This document shows positions 44,264-54,667 of a stretch of 64,000 bases of DNA, piece after piece. The translations under genes and the position numbers were made by a program. How positions within the stretch are numbered: position 1 is the first letter of the stretch; each line of letters starts with the position of its first letter. The DNA is from Kiritimatiellia bacterium (GTDB taxonomy: Bacteria > Verrucomicrobiota > Kiritimatiellia > RFP12 > UBA1067). Location of the stretch: NCBI GenBank assembly GCA_028686345.1, contig JAQUCE010000003.1:27445-91444 (forward strand). Direction: 5' to 3'. The notes under the pieces are model-generated. The model ran no database searches. It had not been told where the DNA came from and was given only the letters and a program-made list of their open reading frames with translations.

Positions 44264-45409
44264 TCATGAGAGGCGTCCCTTGTAGTCGGCAAAGGTAAAT
44301 TCGCGGATTATATTTATTCCACCCTCATCCATGATAGCAATGGCCGGCAGGTTCACGCCGTTGAACATGTTGTTCTTGACCATGGTGTAGTGCGCCATGT
44401 CAGTGAAGATCAAACGATCTCCAGGGTGTAGCGGGTGATCAAAAGAGTAGTCGCCCACCACATCGCCGGCCAGGCAGGTCAGCCCGCCCAGCCGGTAAGT
44501 GTTTGCCTTCTCGCCTGCCATGCCTGATCCGATAATATGTGGACGATAGGGCATTTCAAGCACATCCGGCATGTGGCAGGCCGCCGAGGCATCGATGATC
44601 GCCAGCTGCATCTCATTCTCAATCAAATCCATCACCGATGTCACCAGATAGCCGCAGTTCAAGGCAACGGCCTCGCCGGGCTCCAGATAGACCATCACAT
44701 TGTATTTCTGCATGATATGTTTGATCAGGCGGATGAGACGCTCAACATCATAGTCGTCGCGGGTGATATGGTGTCCGCCGCCAAAGTTGATCCAACGCAT
44801 CTGATAAAAGTACTCTCCGAATTTTTCCTCCACCACCTGGAGAGTGCGCTCGAGCGTGTCGGAGTTCTGCTCACACATGGTGTGAAAGTGCAGCCCCTCT
44901 AAACCCTCCAGATCGCCGGGTTGAATCTGGCTGGCAACTGTTCCCATGCGTGAGTATTTGGCGCAGGGATCATAGATCTCGACCTTCAACTCAGAGTACT
45001 CGGGGTTAAGGCGCAGGGCGCACTCAATCTTTTTGCTGTAGCCCTGCACCTGTGCTCTGAACTTCCTATACTGTGCCGGCGAGTTAAAGACAATATGATT
45101 GCAGTGCTGCATGATCTGCTCAAACTCATCGTCACGAAAGGCCGGGGCGTAGATATGCACCTCCTTGCCCATGCACTCCGCGCCCAGGCGCGCTTCAAAG
45201 AGCGAGCTGGCGGTGACACCGGCCAGATATTCGCCAACCAAGGAAAAGAGCGCATGCATAGAAAAACCTTTCAGTGCCAGCAGTATTTTACACCCGGTCT
45301 CATCCTGAACACGCTGCATGATTTTCAAGTTTCTGCGTAGTAGCCGCTTATCAACCACATATGCCGGGGTTGGGATGCTGTTTAGTAAATTGGTATCTGC
45401 TTCAGTCAT
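44264..45409 (-). CDS. nspC: Carboxynorspermidine/carboxyspermidine decarboxylase
   Basis: A PLP enzyme that decarboxylates carboxyspermidine or carboxynorspermidine to the polyamine, 381 aa. N-terminal IPTPAYVVDKRLLRRNLKIM is typical; the PLP lysine lies in ILLALKGFSMHALF. Other family parts are LRLNPEYSELKVEIYDPCAKYSR, WINFGGGHHITRDDYD and VYLEPGEAVALNCGYLV. GGAGAG precedes ATG. It lies in a minus-strand cluster with carboxyspermidine dehydrogenase, speB and speA, completing an aminopropyltransferase-independent route to spermidine. Confidence 0.95.
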   Translation of the reverse strand: MTEADTNLLNSIPTPAYVVDKRLLRRNLKIMQRVQDETGCKILLALKGFSMHALFSLVGEYLAGVTASSLFEARLGAECMGKEVHIYAPAFRDDEFEQIMQHCNHIVFNSPAQYRKFRAQVQGYSKKIECALRLNPEYSELKVEIYDPCAKYSRMGTVASQIQPGDLEGLEGLHFHTMCEQNSDTLERTLQVVEEKFGEYFYQMRWINFGGGHHITRDDYDVERLIRLIKHIMQKYNVMVYLEPGEAVALNCGYLVTSVMDLIENEMQLAIIDASAACHMPDVLEMPYRPHIIGSGMAGEKANTYRLGGLTCLAGDVVGDYSFDHPLHPGDRLIFTDMAHYTMVKNNMFNGVNLPAIAIMDEGGINIIREFTFADYKGRLS

Positions 45410-45490
45410 AACTCTCCAAAAAACAATAAGGTTAAAATATTAAGGTAAAAAATGTTAAGGTAAAAAATAAAATATTCAAAATTTGCTTGT

Positions 45491-45886
45491 TCAGCCAAGC
45501 GTAGTAAAAGAAAGAACTCCTCGATCTATATTAACCCACTGAACGTGATCTATGTCAGTACGTTTGATGAGCCGGGTCAAATCATTAGAATAGCCCCCTG
45601 ACCCATGATCAAACGATGTAACTCTTAACGCGCTCCGCTTTGCACACAACAACATCTGTTGCTTTGCTATGACAACCCCATCAAGAGCAACATCAACGTC
45701 CGACAATGCATTTTGAGTACCACAGCAAAGATGAACAATTGCCTCCTCATACAACCTCCGCGATAACCCTGTTCCCCATTCACTGAGTAGCTCAACCACT
45801 AACATCTTCTCTGCAACACCAAATCCATCTGTAGCAAACTGATCCTGCGACATGCACACAAATTCATGATCAACGGTAACCGGCAT
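45491..45886 (-). CDS. Hypothetical protein between the two carboxyspermidine genes
   Basis: A 131-aa frame with AGAGG about 7 bases before ATG 45886 (GTG 45889 also possible). It has no signal peptide or membrane segment. The sequence (GTGLSRRLYEEAIVHLCCG, DVDVALDGVVIAKQQMLLC) resembles a folded protein but no family is recognised. It lies between nspC and the dehydrogenase gene, same strand, gaps of about 80 bases, so it may belong to the polyamine operon. The confidence is moderate because it rests on position and ribosome binding site alone. Confidence 0.5.
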   Translation of the reverse strand: MPVTVDHEFVCMSQDQFATDGFGVAEKMLVVELLSEWGTGLSRRLYEEAIVHLCCGTQNALSDVDVALDGVVIAKQQMLLCAKRSALRVTSFDHGSGGYSNDLTRLIKRTDIDHVQWVNIDRGVLSFTTLG

Positions 45887-45963
45887 CACAACACCTCTAA
45901 CCTGTTATCTGCGTATCCATTTTTTACCATTCATTTTTTACCTTATTTTTTTGCTTACCGATT

Positions 45964-47163
45964 TTAATCCACCAACGGTGGATTAAAATCCTCTCTCCAA
46001 GGCAGCCCCTGTTTGTTGAGCTCCACCATAAATGGATCAGGATCAAACTCCTCCACATTGTACACGCCGGGCTTTTTCCATTTACCCTCCAGGAGTAGCT
46101 TGGCGCCAATCATGGCCGGAACACCGGTGGTGTAAGAGATGGCCTGCGAGCCAACCTCCCTATAGCAAGCCTCATGATCACAGATGTTGTAAACATAGTA
46201 ATTCACCGGCTTGCCATCTTTAACACCCTGGAAGATGCACCCGATATTGGTTTTGCCCTTGGTACGCGGCCCCAATGAGGCTGGATCAGGCAGCACAGCT
46301 TTCAGGAACTGCAAGGGCTGAATCAGCTTACCTTCAAACTCAATCGGTTCAATCGAGGTCATGCCCACATTCTGCAGCACGGTCAAGTGGTTGATATAGC
46401 TCTGCCCAAAGGTCATAAAGAAACGAATCCGCTTGAGCCCTTTGATATTAAGCACCAGCGACTCCAGCTCTTCGTGATAGAGCAGGTAGGCATCCTTCTC
46501 GCCGATCTCGTCAAAATCAAAGACCCGCTTGATCTCGAGCGGCTCGGTTTCAATCCACTCGCCCTCCTCCCAGTAACGACCCTTGGCAGTTATCTCACGG
46601 ATATTGATCTCCGGGTTGAAATTGGTGGCAAAGGGATAACCGTGATCGCCGCCATTGGCATCGAGGATATCAATGTAGTGGATCTCATCAAAGTAGTGCT
46701 TCATGGCATAGGCGCTGAAAACTCCGGTCACTCCAGGATCAAAGCCGCAGCCAAGGATCGCTGTCAGACCCGCTTTTTCAAAGCGCTCGCGATAGGCCCA
46801 CTGCCATTTATACTCAAACTTCGGCACATCCGGCGGCTCGTAATTGGCGGTATCAAGATAGTGGGTGCCAGTTGCCAGACAGGCATCCATGATGGTCAGA
46901 TCCTGATAGGGCAGCGCCACGTTGATGACCAGCTCAGGTTTGAAATCATTGATCAGCGCGATCAGCTCAGCGGTGTTATCAGCATCCACCTGCGCGGTAT
47001 GCAGAATTGTGCGGCCACCATCCAACTGCGCTTTGAGCGCGTCGCACTTGGATTTGGTGCGGCTGGCAATCATCAGCTCTTGAAATACATCCGGGTTCTG
47101 GCAGCACTTGTGCGCCACTACGCCGGCGACCCCGCCGGCACCAATTATCATTGTTCTTCTCAT
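45964..47163 (-). CDS. Carboxyspermidine (carboxynorspermidine) dehydrogenase
   Basis: A saccharopine dehydrogenase-family enzyme, 399 aa, that condenses putrescine (or diaminopropane) with aspartate semialdehyde using NADPH. The Rossmann start is RRTMIIGAGGVAGVVAHKC. Further family parts: INVALPYQDLTIMDACLATG, ILGCGFDPGVTGVFSAYAMK, DANGGDHGYPFATNFNPEIN and SYTTGVPAMIGAKLLLEGKW. AAGGAGAG precedes ATG. Its product is the substrate of nspC, 0.5 kb downstream. Confidence 0.93.
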   Translation of the reverse strand: MRRTMIIGAGGVAGVVAHKCCQNPDVFQELMIASRTKSKCDALKAQLDGGRTILHTAQVDADNTAELIALINDFKPELVINVALPYQDLTIMDACLATGTHYLDTANYEPPDVPKFEYKWQWAYRERFEKAGLTAILGCGFDPGVTGVFSAYAMKHYFDEIHYIDILDANGGDHGYPFATNFNPEINIREITAKGRYWEEGEWIETEPLEIKRVFDFDEIGEKDAYLLYHEELESLVLNIKGLKRIRFFMTFGQSYINHLTVLQNVGMTSIEPIEFEGKLIQPLQFLKAVLPDPASLGPRTKGKTNIGCIFQGVKDGKPVNYYVYNICDHEACYREVGSQAISYTTGVPAMIGAKLLLEGKWKKPGVYNVEEFDPDPFMVELNKQGLPWREDFNPPLVD

Positions 47164-47216
47164 TTCATTCTCTCCTTTTAAATAATTGCAGAATAATCAT
47201 TATTCTGCCAAAACAC

Positions 47217-48071
47217 TCATCTGGCCATAATCAACGCCAGCTCTCGGACCACCTTGCAGGCCACCGCGGTTGAAACGCCGCTGTGGTCATAGTGCGGAGC
47301 GAGCTCGACTACATCCCCGCCCACTACGTTGAGCTGCGCCAGCACGCTCATCGCGGCCATCAGCTCCTTAAAGGTCACCCCGCCCGGCTCAGGGGTGCCA
47401 GTGCCGCAGAAAACAGAGGGGTCCAACACATCCAGATCAATCGAGAGGTAAACCGGCCCCGTGCCCAGCACATAGGGCAGCTCTTCGACTCCCGCCAAAT
47501 CAAAGCGCTGCATGACCGTGTTCTCAGCGGCAAACTCAAACTCCTGCCTGGTGCCGGAACGGATGCCAAACTGCCAGATCCGTCCCGCGCGCATACGATC
47601 AAAAACACGCCGCATGACCGAGGCGTGCGAGAGCTTTTCACCGAGATAATCATCCCGCAGATCAGCGTGCGCATCAAAATGCACGATCTGCAAATCAGGA
47701 TGTTTTTCCAGCCAGGCTGTGATCACCGGCAGCGAGATCAGGTGTTCGCCGCCAATGGCCAGCGTTTTTTTCCCATCCTTGACCAGCGACCGCGCCTCTT
47801 CCCTGATCAGCTCCAGTGCGCGGGCGGTATTGCCAAAGGGCAGCGGGATATCACCCAGGTCGCAAACCTTACAATCCAGCAGGTCGCGATCCAGGTAGGG
47901 ACTGTAGGTTTCAAGTCCATCCAGCTCCTGACGCACTGCCTGCGGCCCAAACCGAGCTCCGGGACGGAACGAGGTGGTGCCGTCAAAGGGAATACCAAAC
48001 ACTACCACCTCGCTCTCAGCGTAGGCAGTGCGGATTCCCTCGTGGATCAGCGGTGTGTTATCTTTTAACAT
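47217..48071 (-). CDS. speB: Agmatinase
   Basis: A binuclear manganese ureohydrolase, 284 aa, that splits agmatine to putrescine and urea. Metal-binding motifs are GGEHLISLP, HFDAHADLRDDY and LSIDLDVLDPSVFCGTGTPE. ATG 48071 is chosen because GAAGGGA lies just upstream; longer frames run into a composite repeat. It follows speA in direction of transcription, separated by a repeat, and precedes the dehydrogenase gene by about 50 bases. Confidence 0.94.
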   Translation of the reverse strand: MLKDNTPLIHEGIRTAYAESEVVVFGIPFDGTTSFRPGARFGPQAVRQELDGLETYSPYLDRDLLDCKVCDLGDIPLPFGNTARALELIREEARSLVKDGKKTLAIGGEHLISLPVITAWLEKHPDLQIVHFDAHADLRDDYLGEKLSHASVMRRVFDRMRAGRIWQFGIRSGTRQEFEFAAENTVMQRFDLAGVEELPYVLGTGPVYLSIDLDVLDPSVFCGTGTPEPGGVTFKELMAAMSVLAQLNVVGGDVVELAPHYDHSGVSTAVACKVVRELALIMAR

Positions 48072-48104
48072 AATATTCCCTTCTAACTGGTAGCCTGGTT
48101 GCTT

Positions 48105-48290
48105 GTAATTTATAGGCTGCTCAGCATTTTGCTCTAGGCTCGTGAAAAGCGCACCATGGGGTGTAGGGTTGCTTCTATGAAGCAATTAGCGAATACCGAA
48201 TATTTGTTCGCCAAAGACAAGCCATGGGATTTCATGATCTTTGTTTGGCTCAGAGAGCCAACTCTACACTTTTCAACTCTGCTGAAGCTT
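48105..48290. repeat. Composite hairpin repeat, best-preserved right half
   Basis: Contains GGCT..GCATTTTGCTCTAGGCTCG, GCGCACCATGGGGTGTAGGG, a perfect TTGCTTC-TAT-GAAGCAA hairpin (48169-48185), AATTAGCG, TTGTTCGCCAAAGAC, CCATGGGATTTCATGATCTT and a GTTTGGCTC-AGA-GAGCCAAC hairpin, ending CTCTACAC. It begins with GTGTAG-like and ends with CTACAC-like sequence. The 48072-48403 gap holds nothing else. Confidence 0.85.
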
Positions 48291-48403
48291 GCAAATCGCG
48301 CGGCAGTCCCAAAGGCTGCGGGCTACCACTCGGCAAACAACTTTTTGTAAAAAACAATTACCTGTTCTTTGCGCCCCATAAGTGGCTAAAGTAGTGCAGA
48401 TCC

Positions 48404-50320
<1,917 letters not shown>

Positions 50321-50370
50321 ATTCCTAACCTTTGCTTCTTGAAATTTTCTCCCAAAATTTTAGCTCTCAA

Positions 50371-50545
50371 GCATCCACCGCATAGCGGCGGATATACTGT
50401 GCCACGCATCCACCGCATAGCGGCGGATATACTGTGCCACGCATCCACCGCATAGCGGCGGATATACTGTGCCAAGCATCCACCGCATAGCGGCGGATAT
50501 ACTGTGCCAAGCATCCACCGCATAGCGGCGGATATACTGTGCTTT
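50371..50545. repeat. 35-bp tandem array, five copies
   Basis: Units start at 50371, 50406, 50441, 50476 and 50511. Each has a palindromic core CATCCACCGCATAGCGGCGG and a fixed linker ATATACTGTGCC followed by AC or AA. The core folds as stem CCGCCGC, loop TAT on the other strand. A sixth core follows in inverted orientation at about 50550-50571. Linkers are constant, unlike CRISPR spacers. Confidence 0.97.
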
Positions 50546-50574
50546 AGTATGTCCGCCGCTATGCGGTGGACGGA

Positions 50575-50735
50575 AGCTGCATCCCACTTTTCACAGTTAA
50601 ATGCGAAGCCACCGCAGTAGGCCCGGTCTTAAGCAAGGACATGTTGCTCCTTAAAACATGTCGAGGAGCAATCCTAAACCCCCTGCAGCCTAAACCTCTC
50701 ATAGCCTAAGCGTCCTGAAAGGACGCTACCAGACG
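50575..50735. repeat. CATGTTG...CATGT module and GAA-loop hairpin after gspD
   Basis: Holds AAGCAAGGACATGTTGCTCC TTAAAACATGT-type sequence (50632-50665) and the hairpin AGCGTCCT-GAA-AGGACGCT (50708-50726). The latter may act as a 3' stabiliser for the secretion operon; it has no T-run. Confidence 0.65.
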
Positions 50736-53700
50736 CTACTGGAACAACCTCTTAAACCATGAGGAGCGCTTCTCCTCAATTGCTGGTCTTTGCGGCTCCA
50801 CATCCGGATCCTCCTCCAGCGGCGGCGTGTCACCAGCCGGGTTAACCACACTCTCCTGCACCTTCATCACTCCGGAGCTCGGAGGCGCGCTGTTAGTCTC
50901 GTCCGGCTCCCCTCGAAAGACCTGCATCACCTTCTCCCGCTCCTCGCTGATCCGGCCATCCACCTCATTGCTGGCCTCCAGGGCCGCGCCATACTCCTGC
51001 CACCGTTTTTCAAGCGCCTTCTTACGTTCCAAACGCTGTGACATCTCCTTGGTGGGCACTGGGTCAGCCAGCTCCGAGTCAGACCAGCCCTTAGTCCAGA
51101 TATCGGTCGCGTCCAGATAATCCTTACGACGACGGGCCTCTTTGCGCATATCCTCGTCATTTTCAATCACATAAGGCGTTAGAAACACAAGCATCTCAGA
51201 GCGCTTTTCCTCCTTGCTGGTTGACCCAAAGAGATATTTGCCAATATACGGAATATCCTTCAAGATCGGAATTCCCGACTGTGAATCGCTTTTTTTGCTT
51301 TGAATCAGCCCCCCTAAAACCACTGTCGCCCCATTACCAACCGAGACATCCGCGCTCAATTTTCGGCTGGTGATCGTCGGCCATGCCTGCCCGTTGATAA
51401 TCTGCGCTCCCAGCACTTGCTCAAAAGTCTCCTCGACCGTCAGGATCACATTGCCGTTCGGACTGATACGGGGCGTAACTTTAACAGTCAAGCCCACATC
51501 ACGCTGTTCAATATCCGGCTCGTAACTCCCGCCGCCCTGGGTACCGCTGTACCCCATGTAACGCATACCCTTGTACATGTACTGCAACTCTGTGGCCTCA
51601 ATGGTGGCCTCCTTGTTGTCAACTGTCAGCAGCACCGGCGAACTCAACACCCGCGCACGGGAGTCGCTCTGCGAGGCTTTAATCACCGCATCTAAGCGCA
51701 GATTCTTAAATGTCATAAAATACTCAAGCCCTGAAACAGGGTTGGCCATGCCCTCTAGATAATTACCAGCCATATCGCCAACAACTTTGGTGATGGTCTC
51801 GGTCGTGGGATTGCCATCCGCATCAGGAGGCCCTGCCACCTCTGTGGTCTCCTTCTCTGAGGCGAAGAGATTGGCTGTTCCCTCGCCTGCCGTTCCGCCG
51901 CCGCCGACCGTGTAACGGTAATCATCGCCATTGTTAATCCGCCTGATCCAGTTAATGCCAGTATCGATTTTATCGCTTAAACTAACCTCAAGTACCACGG
52001 TTTCAATCAGCACCTGCGAGAGCATGATGTCCATGCTTTTCACAATCTCGGTAATGGCCGCCAGATCGCCGATACTGCCCATCATAACAAGCGCGTTGGT
52101 GCGCTTGTCCGCCAGAATCTTGATACTGTCCTTGCTTAGCTGTCCCAACTTGGAAACGCCGGGCGCGGCATCCGAGGTCGCCGTGCCACGCGCGGCGGCA
52201 GCCTCAGCCAATGAGGTGCTGCGCGTGGCGGCAGAGGCGGCCGGCGCCTTGCCCGCAGCCGCGTTGCTATCCTCCTTCTTGGCTGTGGCGTTGCCAATCA
52301 GGTCGTTCAGCATGGTGGAGACCTCCTCCGCGTCAGCATACTCCAACCGCATAACCTCCACTTTAACATCCGGGGCTGTCTCAACATCCAGCACAGTAAT
52401 GATGCGCTCAAAGAAGGCCATGTTATCTTTGTTGGTGATGATAATCAGCTTGTTGGTGCGCTCATCCGCGATGATCTGGACCTTGCCGCGGATCATGCCG
52501 CGGTCAGCATCACTGATCATGGTGTCCAGCGCCTCATTGGGAGTCACCTCCACCGGCGCGGGTTGCGGAGAGCGCAGCCGCGACAAACGCTCGGCAATGG
52601 ATGATGTTGTGCCTGCTGTTTTAACAATGCCCGGCGAGCCGGAGGGCTTGGCCGTGACCTCATCTTTGGCCGTCGCTTTCTGCGACTCTGCCACCAGCTC
52701 TTCGATCCGTTTCTTGATATCCTCGGCCTTGGCGAAGTTGACCACCACCACATGCACATCCTCGGTCACAGCGATCGGCTGATCAATAAAGAGGATTATC
52801 TCAAGCATGCGGTTGACATTCTCCTGAGTGTCGGTGACCAGCAGGCTGTTGGTGCGCTCAAAGGTCTGGATCATGCCATCCGGTTTTTTGAAACCCTCAA
52901 TCGCTTTCTTGGCCTCTTCGATTGCAATGTACTTAGGCCGGATCATCTGGCTGACAACCTGGCTCTTCTCAGGGTGGCCGCCCTCAGGCGGCGTCATCAC
53001 AATCTTGATACCATCGGTGCGCACAGTCTTGCGCGCCAACACCTTGACAAACTTATCACCATACGGCTCAAGCACAATGCCGTGCATGCTGAGAACAACT
53101 TCGATGGCCTCGACAAACTCATCACGGCTGAGAATAACGCCGGGCTGACTGTTGAGGGTGATATTGGCTTTGGGCACATCCGGGGCCATCAGCAGAGTTT
53201 TACCGGTCTCCTCAGCATATGCCATCAGAACAATATCAACCGCGGTGCTGTTAAACTTCAACCCAGGAGGAGGCTTGGTGCCATCCCCGGCGCCATCACT
53301 TGGCTCAATCACACCTGCCACGGCATCAGCCGCGAGGTCACGCGCGGAGGCGGGCCGGATCATCCGCAAAGGGTTCGGCGCAGCAGGAGCTGCCGCGTCA
53401 CCAACGCGCGGGGCAGCCTGCTGAGCGCGCAGGCGATTCAGGACATTGTTGTTGCCCGCCGCTGCTCCGGGCAGCGGCGCGGCAGGGCGCGCCACAGCAG
53501 GTTCCACCACAGGCAGTTCCGGCATTGCCACCTCAGGCGCGTCCTCGTCTGGCTCAGCTGCCACTTCAGGAACCACCGGTGCGGCGGCTTGCGGAGCAAC
53601 CTCCTGCGCCGCATCCAGCGGTGCGGGAGCCTCTACCTCCGGCTCAGCTGGCTGCATTGGCTCAGGGGCCTGCGCATGCACCAGCGCCAAGCTCAGAGCA

Positions 53701-53750
53701 GTCACCAGGGTGATCCCTGAAATAATCAGATAATCGTGAATCTTTTTCAT
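50736..53750 (-). CDS. gspD: Type II secretion outer-membrane secretin GspD
   Basis: Forms the outer-membrane channel of the type II system, 1004 aa. Signal peptide MKKIHDYLIISGITLVTALS; then an unusual Pro/Ala/Glu-rich stretch (about 28-140); the N0 domain (FNSTAVDIVLMAYAEETGK); N1-N3 domains with the repeated ERTNSLLVTDTQENVNRMLE, DERTNKLIIITNKDN and DKRTNALVMMGSIGD; and the secretin core with VLIETVVLEVSLSD, NKEATIEATELQYM, VKVTPRISPNGNV and IPILKDIPYIGKYLFGSTS. A charged tail of about 110 residues follows. AAGGAAGAG precedes ATG. It is the last gene of the operon, after gspM. No pilotin gene is seen. Confidence 0.96.
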   Translation of the reverse strand: MKKIHDYLIISGITLVTALSLALVHAQAPEPMQPAEPEVEAPAPLDAAQEVAPQAAAPVVPEVAAEPDEDAPEVAMPELPVVEPAVARPAAPLPGAAAGNNNVLNRLRAQQAAPRVGDAAAPAAPNPLRMIRPASARDLAADAVAGVIEPSDGAGDGTKPPPGLKFNSTAVDIVLMAYAEETGKTLLMAPDVPKANITLNSQPGVILSRDEFVEAIEVVLSMHGIVLEPYGDKFVKVLARKTVRTDGIKIVMTPPEGGHPEKSQVVSQMIRPKYIAIEEAKKAIEGFKKPDGMIQTFERTNSLLVTDTQENVNRMLEIILFIDQPIAVTEDVHVVVVNFAKAEDIKKRIEELVAESQKATAKDEVTAKPSGSPGIVKTAGTTSSIAERLSRLRSPQPAPVEVTPNEALDTMISDADRGMIRGKVQIIADERTNKLIIITNKDNMAFFERIITVLDVETAPDVKVEVMRLEYADAEEVSTMLNDLIGNATAKKEDSNAAAGKAPAASAATRSTSLAEAAAARGTATSDAAPGVSKLGQLSKDSIKILADKRTNALVMMGSIGDLAAITEIVKSMDIMLSQVLIETVVLEVSLSDKIDTGINWIRRINNGDDYRYTVGGGGTAGEGTANLFASEKETTEVAGPPDADGNPTTETITKVVGDMAGNYLEGMANPVSGLEYFMTFKNLRLDAVIKASQSDSRARVLSSPVLLTVDNKEATIEATELQYMYKGMRYMGYSGTQGGGSYEPDIEQRDVGLTVKVTPRISPNGNVILTVEETFEQVLGAQIINGQAWPTITSRKLSADVSVGNGATVVLGGLIQSKKSDSQSGIPILKDIPYIGKYLFGSTSKEEKRSEMLVFLTPYVIENDEDMRKEARRRKDYLDATDIWTKGWSDSELADPVPTKEMSQRLERKKALEKRWQEYGAALEASNEVDGRISEEREKVMQVFRGEPDETNSAPPSSGVMKVQESVVNPAGDTPPLEEDPDVEPQRPAIEEKRSSWFKRLFQ

Positions 53751-53751
53751 A

Positions 53752-53850
53752 AACTCTTCCTTAAAATTCTTGGTGGCGGTGAATCAATCCTGATCGTAAT
53801 CTTAATCTCAATCCTAATCTCTCTCAACCATCCCAAGCCTTCGTTACTTG
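53752..53850. repeat. AATCCT/AATCTT hexamer-type repeat between gspM and gspD
   Basis: TCAATCCTGATCGTAATCTT and AATCTCAATCCTAATCTCTC form degenerate six-base periodic repeats. Similar tracts lie near 190-240, 650-690, 19350, 37690-37790, 40760-40800 and 60265-60315. Confidence 0.75.
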
Positions 53851-53851
53851 C

Positions 53852-54667
53852 TTAAGGCTCTCTCAGCACCTTCAAAGCCGCCTCCACCGCCTCTTGCTCG
53901 CGCGCCGCCTCATTGGCGGCGGCGTTGGGATCGTCAATTTCGGGGGTGATCTCCTCTGCCATTGGCAGCTCTTCCCCGACTTGCTCCTCCCCAATCGTTA
54001 TTGCCGGCGCAGAGTTGACCACCGCCGTGACAGCGCCACTCGCCGGCAGGGCCGCGCTCTGAGGCTCACCCTTGCCGCCGCTACTAGTGTTAGCCGCCGC
54101 TTGCGCAAGTGGTGCTGCCGCCACCTCGCTCTCCACCACATCACCGCGCATGTAGGCACAGTGCAGGCTGAAGGTGCCCTTTAAAAAGCCAGGTGCAGTG
54201 CCGGGTCTGATATACAGTTGCCGCACCTCCACCATCGCCCCCTCCTGGCGCAAGCCATAGAGAAAAGTGACCAGCGACTCGAGTGTGCCATCCCAGTTCT
54301 TGCAGTCAATCGGCAGCTCATAAACATCGCCCACCTCCTCCTCTTTGCCTGTCTGACGGCGCGAGATACTCAGCGATTTTTGTGATGCCACGGTGTCCAT
54401 CATGTTCAGCCAATGGGTATCAACATCCTTGTCATAGGGAAAGACCGGCATCAGGGAGCACATCTGGGTGTATTTTTCATTCCACTCCTCTTTGGCGGCG
54501 ATCAGGTCACACTCTTCGGCGTACTTAAGCTTGGCGGTTGTGTAGATACGCTCCTGCCTATCCCAGCTGGCCCGCTGATCCTTGTAAAAGAAGGCCGCCA
54601 CCGCGTACAGCACCACCACCGCGGTCACGATCAGCATGTTTTTTTCTTTTGAGGTAACTGCGCTCAT
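53852..54667 (-). CDS. gspM: GspM-like inner-membrane secretion protein
   Basis: 271 aa; assigned from position and layout. One N-terminal membrane helix (NMLIVTAVVVLYAVAAFFY) follows a short cytoplasmic stretch. A periplasmic coiled-coil segment and a ferredoxin-like alpha/beta part follow (ESLVTFLYGLRQEGAMVEVRQLYIRPG), as in GspM/PilO-type proteins. The C-terminal part (about 190-271) is Ala/Glu-rich low complexity. Its start overlaps the gspL stop by four bases, so the partners are coupled; GspL and GspM form the inner-membrane platform that anchors GspE. Confidence 0.75.
   Translation of the reverse strand: MSAVTSKEKNMLIVTAVVVLYAVAAFFYKDQRASWDRQERIYTTAKLKYAEECDLIAAKEEWNEKYTQMCSLMPVFPYDKDVDTHWLNMMDTVASQKSLSISRRQTGKEEEVGDVYELPIDCKNWDGTLESLVTFLYGLRQEGAMVEVRQLYIRPGTAPGFLKGTFSLHCAYMRGDVVESEVAAAPLAQAAANTSSGGKGEPQSAALPASGAVTAVVNSAPAITIGEEQVGEELPMAEEITPEIDDPNAAANEAAREQEAVEAALKVLREP

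Noticed and set aside
45893..45963. A promoter between the hypothetical gene and the dehydrogenase gene
   Set aside because: AT-rich sequence, but no box pair with proper spacing could be found by eye.
46387..47181. 264-aa plus-strand frame opposite the carboxyspermidine dehydrogenase
   Set aside because: Antisense of a conserved enzyme gene; the composition (many H, Q, I, V) is a typical mirror effect.
50371..50545. CRISPR array
   Set aside because: Linkers are constant and only about 12-15 bases, the repeated core is itself a hairpin, a terminal copy is inverted, and there is no cas gene.
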